Positions 6,486 to 15,031 are shown, counted from the stretch's first letter. The stretch is DNA of 64,000 nucleotides from Micromonospora sp. ATCC 39149 (GCF_000158815.1 NZ_GG657738.1:5446592-5510591), one strand, 5' to 3'. Numbers and translations are program-made. Notes: a model not told the origin generated them from the letters alone.

Positions 6486-7652
6486 GTGTCGCACGTCGAT
6501 CCGCGTTTCGGGGCTCGGTTGCGGGCTCTGCGTGCCGACCGGGGTCTGTCGCTCCGGGCGCTCGGGCAGCTCGCGCACCGGGGCAAGAGCCATCTCCATG
6601 ATCTGGAGACGGGTGCCAAGGCTCCGACGCCCGAGACGGCCCGGCATATTGACGAGGTGCTCCAGGCTGGCGGTGCGCTCGCGCGGCTTGTCGGTCAGGC
6701 TGTCGACCATGACGCTGAGGCCGATGACCTGCTTGCCCGGGTGCGGGCCAGCGATGTGAGCGCCGAGACGCTTGCCCGGATCGAGGCCAGCGTCGACGAC
6801 CTGGCCAGCGCGTACGCGATCACCCCGCCGGTAGACCTGCTGCCGATGGTGCGTAGGCACCTGGCGTACGTGGGCCGGCTGCTCGACGGCCGGGGCACTC
6901 TGGCTCAGCGACGGCGTCTGGTCGTTGCCGGCGGCTGGTTGACCGTGCTGCGTGCGACGGTGCACATCGACCTTCGGCAGCGTTCCGCAGCCGGCGCGCA
7001 CCTGCTCGCTGCTGCGGCGCTCGCCGAACATGCCGAGCATGCGGGGATCCAGGCGTGGTGTCTGGAGACCGGGGCGTGGGACCGTCTCACCCAGGGTGAG
7101 CATCGGCAGGCGATCGACCTGTCTCAGCAGGCCCAGCGGGTGGCACCTCGGGGCAGCTCGGCGCACATTCAGGCGACGGCGCAGGAGGCGCGGGGGTGGG
7201 CGCGCGTGGGTGACGTGCGGCGGACCCGTGACGCGCTGGACCGCCTGGAGCGTTTGACCGCGAACCTGCCCGTGCCGGAACGGGCCGAGCATCACTACCG
7301 GTACGACCCGACGAAGGCGTTGGCGTACACGGCGACGACGCTGTCGTGGGCGGGTGACCCGGCTGCCGAGCAGGTGGCTCGGGTGGCGTTGGCGGAGTTG
7401 GACCCGCGCGGCGACGGCGGTGACCGGCCACGGCGGTCCGCGTCTGCTCGTCTTGACCTGGCCCTGGCATTGGTGGCCGCAGGCCAGCCCGACGAGGCCA
7501 GCGCTGTCGCCGGTGAGGCGATCCGTTCCGGGCGGGTGGCACCGTCGAACTGGTGGCGGGCGCGCGAGGTGCTGCGAAGGGTCGAGCAGACTGACACGGC
7601 GGAGGCGTCGGCGTTGCGCGAGGTGTGCGAGGCGTACCGGCCCGCCGGCTGA
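6486..7652 (+). CDS. XRE-family HTH regulator with TPR-like C-terminal region
   Basis: 388 residues from GTG at 6486, preceded by GGAGG at 6474-6478; the longer frame upstream has no site. Residues 5-60 are an XRE helix-turn-helix (FGARLRALRADRGLSLRALGQLAHRGKSHLHDLETG). Residues 70-388 are alanine-rich paired helices resembling tetratricopeptide repeats, as in actinobacterial regulators that respond to peptides or partner proteins. It sits alone just right of the decayed integrase and may belong to the older element. Ligand and targets are unknown. Confidence 0.75.
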   Translation: MSHVDPRFGARLRALRADRGLSLRALGQLAHRGKSHLHDLETGAKAPTPETARHIDEVLQAGGALARLVGQAVDHDAEADDLLARVRASDVSAETLARIEASVDDLASAYAITPPVDLLPMVRRHLAYVGRLLDGRGTLAQRRRLVVAGGWLTVLRATVHIDLRQRSAAGAHLLAAAALAEHAEHAGIQAWCLETGAWDRLTQGEHRQAIDLSQQAQRVAPRGSSAHIQATAQEARGWARVGDVRRTRDALDRLERLTANLPVPERAEHHYRYDPTKALAYTATTLSWAGDPAAEQVARVALAELDPRGDGGDRPRRSASARLDLALALVAAGQPDEASAVAGEAIRSGRVAPSNWWRAREVLRRVEQTDTAEASALREVCEAYRPAG

Positions 7653-7839
7653 CAGAGGACAGTCGACCCGCCCAGCGGACACCCGACACCTTTGAGTAAC
7701 CGCCCGATCGCTCAATGCTGTGACCGAGGGCGGAATCGGCGCGAACCCATGAGATCGTCGAGACCCGCCCGGAGCCGGGCGCGGCGGTGTCGGTCCTTCC
7801 ACGAGCACGCCGCCGCGCCCCTACCAGCGGAGGTGGGGA

Positions 7840-8004
7840 ATGGGCGACACCGGCCCGGTCGAGGGCAGGGGCGAGCAGATCCAGCAGGCGGAGCGGGAGG
7901 CCGCCCGACGGCGGATCCTGGCGCAGGCCGAGGCCGAGCGGATACCGGCCGAGGAGACCACCCGGGCCGTACCCGACCGGCGGTGGCGTCGTGGACAGCC
8001 TTGA
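7840..8004 (+). CDS. 54-aa charged small protein coupled to the next regulator
   Basis: ATG at 7840 with GCGGAGGTGG immediately upstream. The product is very rich in Glu, Arg, Gln and Ala (QQAEREAARRRILAQAEAER), almost certainly one long helix, and ends PDRRWRRGQP. Its stop at 8002-8004 lies inside the first codons of the following XRE regulator (start 7991), giving a 14-bp overlap and translational coupling. The good ribosome site and the overlap support it. It could be a coiled-coil partner of the regulator. Confidence 0.55.
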   Translation: MGDTGPVEGRGEQIQQAEREAARRRILAQAEAERIPAEETTRAVPDRRWRRGQP

Positions 8005-9193
8005 GTCGCTGCCGGTGGGCCGGCGGGTCGCGTACTGGCGGGGTCGGCGCAAGTTGTCGCAGCAGGTGTTCGCCGACCGGCTCGGCAAGTCCAAGAGCTG
8101 GGTCGACAAGGTCGAGCGGGGCATCCGATCACTGGACAAGGTGTCGACCCTGCACGACATTGCCGCCGTCCTGCGCATCGACGCGGCGGTCCTGCTGGGC
8201 CGGGACGCCCAGCCCGCCGACGTGACCGGGCGGGTCGAGGGCGTGGAACATGTCCGGGAGGCGCTGTCGACGTACGACGTCGCGGTGGGACGCCAGCCGG
8301 CCCGCCGCCGGGTGCTGGCGGCGGACCGGCTGGCGCAAGATGTCGCCCACGCGTGGATCACCTTCCAGCACGCCCGATATCCGCAGGTGACCGCGATGCT
8401 CCCGGAGCTGCTGGCCGCCGCGCAGCACGCCCACGCCGACAACCCGGAGCAGGGGCGGGCAGCGTTGGTGGAGGCGTACCGGGTGACCGCGTCGCTGCTG
8501 GTGAAGCTGGGCGAGGTCGATCTGGCCTGGCTGGCCGCCGACCGGGCGATGCTCACCGCGACCGGGGACCCCGTCCTGGTGGCTGCCGCCGCTGTGCAGC
8601 TCGGCCAGGTGTTGCGTGCCTCGGGCCGGGTGCGGGCGGCGTTGTCGACGGCGCTGGCCGCCGCGTACCGGATCGCGCCGCCCGACCCCGACGACGCGCC
8701 ACCGCCGCAGCTGTCACTGTGCGGGACGCTGCTCGTCCAGGCGGCCCTGGCCGCCGCCCGCCACGGCGACGACCGCACCGCCGCCGACCTGCTCGACGAG
8801 GCCGCCGCCATGGCCGCCCGCGTCGGCGACGGCCACGACCACCACCGGACGGCGTTCGGGCCGACCGCCGTGGACCTGGCCCGGGTCGCTGTCGCCCTCG
8901 ACCTGGGCCACGCCCACGACGCCGTCGTCGGGCACGAGAAGACCACCGCGCGGGACGGGTGGCGGTGGCTACCGGTCGAGCACCGGGCCGCGCACCTGCT
9001 CGACGCCACCCGCGCCTACCTGCACACCGACGACCCGACCAACGCGGCGCGGGCCCTGGTCGAGGCCGACCGCACCGCGCCGGCCGAGGTACGCCAGCGC
9101 CCCGCCGCCCGGGACGTCGTCGCCCAGGTCGCCCGCGACCCGCACGCCCCGGCCACGATCGTCCAGCTCGCCGCGACCCTCGGGGTGACCTGA
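7991..9193 (+). CDS. XRE-family HTH regulator with TPR-like C-terminal region
   Basis: 400 residues from GTG at 7991. Residues 8-60 form an XRE helix-turn-helix (VAYWRGRRKLSQQVFADRLGKSKSWVDKVERG). The remainder is a long array of helical pairs (LAWLAADRAMLTATGDPVLV and similar) like the ligand- or partner-sensing region of large actinobacterial XRE proteins. It is paralogous in architecture to the regulator at 6486. The start is set by homology of the HTH and by coupling to the 54-residue gene; the only ribosome site for both is in front of the small gene. Confidence 0.75.
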   Translation: MDSLESLPVGRRVAYWRGRRKLSQQVFADRLGKSKSWVDKVERGIRSLDKVSTLHDIAAVLRIDAAVLLGRDAQPADVTGRVEGVEHVREALSTYDVAVGRQPARRRVLAADRLAQDVAHAWITFQHARYPQVTAMLPELLAAAQHAHADNPEQGRAALVEAYRVTASLLVKLGEVDLAWLAADRAMLTATGDPVLVAAAAVQLGQVLRASGRVRAALSTALAAAYRIAPPDPDDAPPPQLSLCGTLLVQAALAAARHGDDRTAADLLDEAAAMAARVGDGHDHHRTAFGPTAVDLARVAVALDLGHAHDAVVGHEKTTARDGWRWLPVEHRAAHLLDATRAYLHTDDPTNAARALVEADRTAPAEVRQRPAARDVVAQVARDPHAPATIVQLAATLGVT

Positions 9194-9196
9194 ACC

Positions 9197-9436
9197 GTGA
9201 CCGCCCCGTTCCTGTCCCTGGCCCAGATCCGCAACCGGCTGACCCTCACCGCCCGCGCGATCCTCCGCGCCCACCGACCCGGCCCCGACGGCCGCTGCCC
9301 GACCTGCCGAACACCGGACTGCCCGGTGGCGACCGCCGCCCGCACCGTCATCGACACCGCCGAGGAAGCACCGCAGCGGTCTGCCGCGACCCTCCCGAGC
9401 CAACCCGACCGGGAGGAGCCGCGGCAGACCGGATGA
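9197..9436 (+). CDS. small Cys-containing protein downstream of the XRE regulator
   Basis: GTG at 9197, 3 bp after the regulator's stop, so the genes are cotranscribed. The 79-residue product has a basic helical N-terminus (QIRNRLTLTARAILRAH) and GRCPTCRTPDCPVA, a compact CxxCx4C group that could hold a metal. No family is recognised. Arrangement as the third gene after a coiled-coil peptide and an XRE regulator suggests a function tied to that regulator. Confidence 0.5.
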   Translation: MTAPFLSLAQIRNRLTLTARAILRAHRPGPDGRCPTCRTPDCPVATAARTVIDTAEEAPQRSAATLPSQPDREEPRQTG

Positions 9437-9477
9437 CCTCGGATCACCTGCCTGCGGAGCGCGCCGTGGAGTGCGGG

Positions 9478-10965
9478 CTAGCGCTGCAGGGTCAGCACGC
9501 CCGGACGGTACGGCAGGATGCCGTAGTCCTGGCCGTCGGAGCGGGGGTCGCGCCCCTGGTAGAGGAACTCCAGGTTGCACGGGTCGATGGTCTTGGTCTG
9601 GTCGGGGTTGGTGCGGACCAGATCGCCGTGGCTGATGTCGTTGGTCCAGGTGGCGTTGCTGTTGGCCTTGCCGGCGAAGGGGTTGGTCAGGGTGTCGGCC
9701 TGCGGTGTCCACGTGCCGTCGAGGCTGGTGGCCGTGAACGAGCGGAAGTAGCGGCCCTGCGAACTCTGCGCCTCGACGATCATGAGGTACTGGTTCTGGC
9801 CCTGGACCTTGTAGACCTCGACCGCTTCGAACAGCCTCTGCGGCGTGTCGCTCATGATCCTCGTGTAGCTCGAACCGAAGCTGCCCGGGAAGTTCCCGAG
9901 GGGCATGCTGGCGCGGTAGATGTTGCCGAGGTCGTCGGCGAAGAACAGGTACATGTTCGTGCCGTCGGCGATGAGCGTCTGGTCGATGGGAGCCCCGGTG
10001 GGGAGGCTGCCCGTGAACAGCGTCTGAGGCGCGGACCAGCCGTTGGGGTTGGTGGGGTCGGTCGAGGTGCGGTAGGAGAACGCCGGGCCACCCCACTGGT
10101 ACGCCAGCACCCAGATGTTCTTCGGGGCGTGGTACAGAAGGGTGGGCGCGACAGCGTTGAAAGGCAGTTTGGTCTGGGTGGCCGACGCCATGTCAGACCA
10201 GTTGGTGAAGGGGCTGAACATCATCGATTCCCACTTCCCCTGTGCACCGGCGACGGTGTCGTGCGTCGTGGCATAGACGACCTTCTTGCCGTTGTGGACG
10301 ACGGCGCTGAAGTCCTTGAGCGCGACCCATCCCGGCGCCGGTTGCGCCAGCGGGCCGGTCGATGTCCAGCGGTACGTGGAGGGGAGCGCGCACGTGCCGG
10401 TGCCGCCGTCGACGCGGACGAGTTGCCACTGCTGGTTGGCGCCGTTCCAGTCGTCGTACTGCTGGATGTTGGCGCCGTCGGCGGTCGACAGGCCCCCCAC
10501 CTCGATGGCCTTGCCGCTGTTGCGGTTGATCAGTCGGACGTAGCCGCTGTCGGAGTCGGCGAGCCGGAACTGCTGGTTGGTGCCGTTGGTGTCGGTTGCC
10601 TGCACGATCGCCGCGACGTTGGCGGTGGAGGAGCCGGACACGGCGGCGACCTTGCCGGAGTGGCGGGCCTTGAGCCGGTAGTAGCCGCTGCCGGAGTCCA
10701 CGAACTGGAACTGCTGGTTGTTGGCGTTGGTGCGGTTCCACTGGATGAACTGGGCGCCGTCGGCGGTGGACGCGCCGTTGACGTCGAGGGCCTTGCCGCT
10801 GTTGCGGTTCACCAGCACGTACCAGGCGGTGGTCTCCACCGTCGCGGCCGACGCCGGCGTGGCCACCGTGAGCAGCCCGCCCACGACCGCCATGACCGCC
10901 GCAGCGGCCAACCCCGACCGCCACCGACGACGCCACCTCACGGGGCGCGCAAACCCAACCGACAT
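9478..10965 (-). CDS. secreted GH62 alpha-L-arabinofuranosidase with ricin-type lectin domain
   Basis: 495 residues. A signal peptide (Arg-rich start, hydrophobic core, ASA cleavage near residue 40) is followed by a beta-trefoil carbohydrate-binding domain at about 45-185 with the repeated NQQF/NQQW motifs (CBM13). A GH62 catalytic domain spans 195-495, recognisable from TYRWTSTGPLAQP, WVALKDFS, YATTHD and the C-terminal PCNLEFLYQGRD. GH62 enzymes remove arabinose side chains from arabinoxylan, exposing the backbone to xylanases such as the GH11 enzyme 2.5 kb away. Secretion is extracellular. A LacI-type operator lies 101 bp upstream of the start. Confidence 0.92.
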   Translation of the reverse strand: MSVGFARPVRWRRRWRSGLAAAAVMAVVGGLLTVATPASAATVETTAWYVLVNRNSGKALDVNGASTADGAQFIQWNRTNANNQQFQFVDSGSGYYRLKARHSGKVAAVSGSSTANVAAIVQATDTNGTNQQFRLADSDSGYVRLINRNSGKAIEVGGLSTADGANIQQYDDWNGANQQWQLVRVDGGTGTCALPSTYRWTSTGPLAQPAPGWVALKDFSAVVHNGKKVVYATTHDTVAGAQGKWESMMFSPFTNWSDMASATQTKLPFNAVAPTLLYHAPKNIWVLAYQWGGPAFSYRTSTDPTNPNGWSAPQTLFTGSLPTGAPIDQTLIADGTNMYLFFADDLGNIYRASMPLGNFPGSFGSSYTRIMSDTPQRLFEAVEVYKVQGQNQYLMIVEAQSSQGRYFRSFTATSLDGTWTPQADTLTNPFAGKANSNATWTNDISHGDLVRTNPDQTKTIDPCNLEFLYQGRDPRSDGQDYGILPYRPGVLTLQR

Positions 10966-11610
10966 AGCAGCTCTCCTTCCATAATTTGGGATGGCCGACC
11001 TGCGGCGGCCCCATCGGCGCGGACCGACGACACCAGCGCACGGGCAAAGGCCCAGGTAGCACCGTTGTTAGCGTTAACATTCGCCGACGGCGATCCGGGT
11101 AGGAACATGTGGGTGATGTGGGCGACAGGCGGCCAGCCGGCGGTGCGACTGGACGCACCACAGGGACTGTGAGTGATAACACTGACGGCGTCAAGATGTA
11201 ACCGGAATGTTTCGAAGGAAGTCCTTGCGTTGCACGCTCGCAGCCGCACCGCCGTTCCCGCACCCGCCGCACCAGTGCGTTACTGTGCGTAGCTGAATGT
11301 TGGCGCATGTGCCCGGGCTGGGACGCGCTTGCGCAGGACACCGCCCGTTTGGTTGGGTTACCCGCCGTGACACCCAACGCCGGAGTTAGGCGGACCACTC
11401 GACGACGCGGATCGTCCGCCGCTGCGGCCCCCTCACCCTGGCCAACGTGCCTGAGCTGCCGATTCTCGCCGCCGGCCGGCCCGGACGTCGCCCGCGGCCA
11501 CGCGCGGCTGTCACGCCCAGCCCAGCCGGTTGGAATTTCCTCGACATCAGTTCTCAGGATTTCTGCCATGCCGCCTCCGCGCGTGCATCTCCTTGACCAG
11601 GGACCGTGAG
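10966..11610. other. 645-bp divergent intergenic region
   Basis: This region separates the GH62 gene from the sigma-factor fusion and should contain both promoters. The only clear element is the LacI-type palindrome at 11066-11079. A GTGATAAC segment near 11172 and AT-richer DNA around 11190-11230 are plausible promoter regions. No credible gene was found in any frame. Confidence 0.5.
11066..11079. promoter_or_regulatory. LacI-family operator upstream of the GH62 gene
   Basis: TGTTAGCGTTAACA has perfect TGTTA/TAACA arms around a GCGT centre, the layout bound by actinobacterial LacI-type repressors of xylan and arabinan genes. It lies about 100 bp before the GH62 start codon. No lacI-type gene is in the window, so the regulator must act in trans. 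Confidence 0.6.
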
Positions 11611-13419
11611 ATGCCGATGGCGCGTGAAAGGTCGACACAGGTGTACCAGGACGTGAGGTTCGATCCTGCGACGGTGGCCGCCGCGATGGGCGGAAACCAG
11701 GCGGCGCTGGATGGGCTCGTGGCGGCGTGCCTGCCGTTGGTGTACAACATCGTCGGCCGGTCGATGGACGGGCACGCCGATGTCGATGACGTCGTGCAGG
11801 AGACGATGCTGCACGCGGTGCGTGGGCTGCCGGGCCTGCGTGATCCGCAACGGTTCCGGTCGTGGCTGGTGACGATCGCGATCCAGCAGGTGCGTGGGCG
11901 GTGGCGAGCCAGCAGCCGTTGGCCGCGCCGTGCCGATCTGGATGTGGACCTCAGCGATCCTGGGGCCGACTTCGTGGACCTGACCATCGCCAAGCTCGGC
12001 CTGCAGGGGCAGCGCCGTGAGGTCGCCGAGGCGACCCGGTGGCTCGACGACGACGACCGTCATCTGCTGTCGCTGTGGTGGCTGGAGGCCGCCGGCGAGC
12101 TGACCCGCTCGGAGCTGGCTGGTGCGTTGGAGCTGACGCCGCAGCAGGCGACCGTGCGGGTGCAGCGGATGAGAGGGCAGTTGGACGCGGCCCGAGCCAT
12201 CGTGCGGGCGCTGCGGGCATCGCCGCGGTGCGCCGAGCTTGCCCATCTGGCCCGCGACTGGGATGGCCGGCCGTCGACGTTGTGGCGCAAGCGGTTCGCC
12301 CGTCATACCCGCGAGTGCGGCAGCTGTGTCGATGGCTGGACCGATCTCGTGCCGGCCGACCGGCTGCTGGTCGCGTTGTCCATGGTCCCGCTGCCGGTCG
12401 GGTTCGACCTGCCCGCGTTGCGGGCTGGTGTCGAAGTGTCGGTTGCCGGTAGCGGCCATTCGTCCGGTTGGTTCGCCAAGGTCGGATCCGCGCTGTCCGC
12501 GAAGCCGGCGGTGGCTGCGGTGGCCGCCATGTCGGTCCTCGGCGGTGGCACGGTCGCGGCGTACGGTGCCGGGGTGTTCGATGCGCCGTCGTCGCGCGCG
12601 GCGTCGGCGTCGGCGTCGTTCACCGTGCCGACGGCCGCTGCGCATACGGCGTCGGCGCAACCGGCCGCCGCCCCGAGCGCGGCCACGTCACCGTCCCCCT
12701 CGTTGGCCAGCCCGAAACCCACCACGTCGCCGACGGCGTTGCCCTCCGGCCGGTTCCGGTTGCTGCCGCCCGGCGCCAAGCTGCCATCGGGCGCACAGTG
12801 CGCCGCCGCGGTGCGGGCCAAGGCCATCCGCGAGAACAAGGCGGTCAACGCGAGCGCCAACAAGACCATGGGCCACACCGTGCCGGGTGCCAGCGCCCCG
12901 CTGACCCGCGTCGACGGGAAGTTCACCGGCACGACCGAGCAGATCCTGCGCTGGGCGGCCTGCAAGTGGGGTGTCGACGAGGACATGGTCAAGGCGCAGG
13001 CCGCCATCGAGAGCTGGTGGCGGATGGACAACAAGGGCGACTGGGGCACCGACGCCTCGCGCTGTCCGGCCGACCACGGTCTCGGGGTGGACGGGACCCC
13101 AGGCAAGTGCCCGGAAAGCTACGGGATGCTCCAGGTCCGCTACCCCTACAACACGCACGCGTTCCCGGGCGTCGAGAAGTCCACGGCCATGAACCTCGAT
13201 TACGGGTACGCGGTCTGGCGGTCCTGCTACGAGGGCAAGATGACCTGGCTCAACACGGTCGAGCGCGGATCCCAGTACAAGGCCGGCGACGCGTGGGGCT
13301 GCGTGGGCGTGTGGTTCTCCGGGCGGTGGCACACCAGCGCGGCCGAGGGATACGTCACCCGGGTCAAGGACTACCTGGCCCAGCGGATATGGACCACTCC
13401 CAACTTCCAGCAGCCCTGA
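11611..13419 (+). CDS. ECF sigma factor fused to zinc motif, membrane span and secreted lysozyme-like domain
   Basis: 602 residues from ATG at 11611 (AGGGA upstream). Residues 27-100 match sigma region 2 (VYNIVGRSMDGHADVDDVVQ), and 145-200 match region 4 (LTRSELAGALELTPQQATVRVQ). H232-x3-C236-x2-C239 is the zinc motif of ZAS anti-sigma factors. A hydrophobic segment lies at 298-325, a Ser/Pro/Ala/Thr linker at 325-385, and 400-602 form a transglycosylase-like domain with a catalytic-type Glu467 (AAIESWW) and several Cys. The topology implies a cytoplasmic sigma factor tethered to an outside lytic or glycan-binding domain in one chain. Regulation by cell-wall or polysaccharide sensing and proteolytic release is inference. 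It lies between GH62 and GH11 genes, 56 bp before the latter. Confidence 0.85.
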   Translation: MPMARERSTQVYQDVRFDPATVAAAMGGNQAALDGLVAACLPLVYNIVGRSMDGHADVDDVVQETMLHAVRGLPGLRDPQRFRSWLVTIAIQQVRGRWRASSRWPRRADLDVDLSDPGADFVDLTIAKLGLQGQRREVAEATRWLDDDDRHLLSLWWLEAAGELTRSELAGALELTPQQATVRVQRMRGQLDAARAIVRALRASPRCAELAHLARDWDGRPSTLWRKRFARHTRECGSCVDGWTDLVPADRLLVALSMVPLPVGFDLPALRAGVEVSVAGSGHSSGWFAKVGSALSAKPAVAAVAAMSVLGGGTVAAYGAGVFDAPSSRAASASASFTVPTAAAHTASAQPAAAPSAATSPSPSLASPKPTTSPTALPSGRFRLLPPGAKLPSGAQCAAAVRAKAIRENKAVNASANKTMGHTVPGASAPLTRVDGKFTGTTEQILRWAACKWGVDEDMVKAQAAIESWWRMDNKGDWGTDASRCPADHGLGVDGTPGKCPESYGMLQVRYPYNTHAFPGVEKSTAMNLDYGYAVWRSCYEGKMTWLNTVERGSQYKAGDAWGCVGVWFSGRWHTSAAEGYVTRVKDYLAQRIWTTPNFQQP

Positions 13420-13475
13420 CCGTGGAACTCGATCGAAAGGGTCAGACCGAGCCAGCCCCCACCGGAGGAACGTGC

Positions 13476-14552
13476 ATGAACAACGCCCCCGCCCACCCGA
13501 CGAGGCGCACACGTGGCCGCGCCGGGCTGCTCCAGCGCGGCGCCTGCGCCGTGGCGCTGGCCGTGGCCGCGGCCACGGTGACCCTGTCCGGCACCGCCCA
13601 CGCCGACACGACCATAACCTCAGGCCAGACCGGCTACCAGGCCGGCAACGACAACGGCTATCACTATTCGTTCTGGACCGATCGCGCTGGATCGGTCTCC
13701 ATGACCCTCGGACCTGGGGGCAACTACCGCACTTCGTGGAGCAAAGTCGGGAACTTCGTCGCCGGTAAGGGCTGGCGCACCGGCGGACGTAGAAGTGTGA
13801 GCTACTCGGGCAGCTTCAATCCGTCGGGCAATGCCTACCTGACTCTCTACGGGTGGACGACCGACCCACTCGTGGAGTACTACATCGTCGACAGTTGGGG
13901 CACCTACCGACCCACGGGAACGCACAAGGGCACGGTCACCAGCGACGGCGGCACGTATGACATCTACCAGACGACGCGACACGACGCCCCGTCCATCGAG
14001 GGCATCGCGACCTTCGATCAGTACTGGAGCGTCCGGCGATCCAAGAGGACGGGCGGCACCATAACGACGGGCAACCACTTCGACGCGTGGGCCCGCCACG
14101 GAATGAAGCTGGGCAGCTTCAGCTACATGATGCTGGCCACAGAGGGATATCAAAGCAGCGGGAACTCCAACATAACGGTGGGCAGCTCCGCCCCACCCCG
14201 CAGCACCCCGCAGCCGACGAAGGCCACGGCGACAGCCACGGCGTCGCCGACTCCCAAGAAATCCGCCGCGGCATCCGCGAGCCCCGCCTCAGCAGCGCCG
14301 TCCAGGGCCCCACTCTCCGCAGCGCTGTCCACGTCCCCACTCCCGGCCACGATGTCGGCGCCTCCGCCGGTGGCCGACGGCGACGTACCGGCTCCCGCAG
14401 CCGCAACCCTCGGCGGTACGGGCGTCGTGTGGCTCGCCGGGGCCGGCGTGCTACTGACCGCTGGCGCTGCCACGGGGATGCTGCTGAGGCGCCGCCGACC
14501 GGCGGCAGAACGCGCGGCGCGCAGACCGGGCGGCACGATCCGGTCGTCGTGA
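13476..14552 (+). CDS. secreted, membrane-anchored GH11 endo-1,4-beta-xylanase
   Basis: 358 residues; ATG with GGAGGAA 6 bp upstream. The signal peptide is cleaved near residue 43 (AHA). Residues 48-236 form the GH11 jelly roll, with the nucleophile Glu134 in PLVEYYIVDSWG and the acid/base Glu223 in MMLATEGYQSSG. A Ser/Thr/Pro/Ala linker (240-310) leads to a C-terminal span (315-337) and a basic LRRRR tail. It hydrolyses xylan backbone outside the cell while staying attached to the membrane; most GH11 enzymes are free or carry a CBM instead. There is no LPXTG motif. It is probably cotranscribed with the sigma-factor fusion. Confidence 0.9.
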   Translation: MNNAPAHPTRRTRGRAGLLQRGACAVALAVAAATVTLSGTAHADTTITSGQTGYQAGNDNGYHYSFWTDRAGSVSMTLGPGGNYRTSWSKVGNFVAGKGWRTGGRRSVSYSGSFNPSGNAYLTLYGWTTDPLVEYYIVDSWGTYRPTGTHKGTVTSDGGTYDIYQTTRHDAPSIEGIATFDQYWSVRRSKRTGGTITTGNHFDAWARHGMKLGSFSYMMLATEGYQSSGNSNITVGSSAPPRSTPQPTKATATATASPTPKKSAAASASPASAAPSRAPLSAALSTSPLPATMSAPPPVADGDVPAPAAATLGGTGVVWLAGAGVLLTAGAATGMLLRRRRPAAERAARRPGGTIRSS

Positions 14553-14605
14553 GAGGACTGACGCCGGCAGGTCGGCCGGGTCGTCACTCGCCTCAGTGTC
14601 AGCGT

Positions 14606-14896
14606 CAGCCGCAGCTTCACCACGCTCACAACGGTGCAGTCCGCCTCCGCCCTCGGCTTCGGCAAGGCCGCGCTGGGCGGCGCCTACCAGTCCCTGTACC
14701 TGATCGGTACCGTCAGGAACGTCACGGTGTCTTCCGCTCCACCGGCAAGGGCGCCACCTGGCTCCGCGCCTACGACGACGCCCACCAGTGGGGCAGCATC
14801 GGCGGCGTCGGCGTCATCGCCGGCGACCCCGACACCTACGGCCGCGTCTATGTCGGCACCAACGGACGTGGCCTCCAGTACGGCGACCCGTCCTGA
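14606..14896 (+). pseudogene. GH74 xyloglucanase remnant (C-terminal fragment, frameshifted)
   Basis: The start of the fragment reads FTTLTTVQSASALGFGKAA and GGAYQSLYLIGTV. One missing base near 14729 then shifts the frame to GVFRSTGKGATWLRAYDDAH, followed by DTYGRVYVGTNGRGLQYGD and a stop. These are the last beta-propeller blades of GH74 enzymes, which cleave xyloglucan. All upstream catalytic parts are missing. The fragment lies directly after the GH11 gene, so the island once held a larger hemicellulase set. Confidence 0.85.
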
Positions 14897-14969
14897 CCCC
14901 AACGCCCGAGCGGGGCCGCAAGCACAAGAGCCTGCGGCCCCGCCATGGCTGAGGGTTCCCAGCAAGGCA

Positions 14970-15031
14970 GCCCACCATGCGGCGCCGAGCGCCACAGCCA
15001 TACCGCCCGTCCCGAGAATGCCGATCTTCAT
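14970..15031 (-). pseudogene. N-terminal fragment of an F420-type NADP oxidoreductase
   Basis: From an ATG at 15031 the minus strand reads MKIGILGTGGMAVALGAAW, the Rossmann GxGxxA start of F420-dependent NADP reductases and related dehydrogenases. The homology stops after about 20 codons and the frame continues without recognisable sequence. This is a truncated relic, perhaps a deletion endpoint shared with the GH74 fragment. The rest of 14897-15174 holds nothing I can identify. Confidence 0.55.

Noticed and set aside
8353..11172. 939-residue open frame on the plus strand across the GH62 gene
   Set aside because: It is the antisense and out-of-frame shadow of the XRE and GH62 genes; composition is Arg/Gly/Pro-rich with no domain, while GH62 on the other strand is unmistakable.
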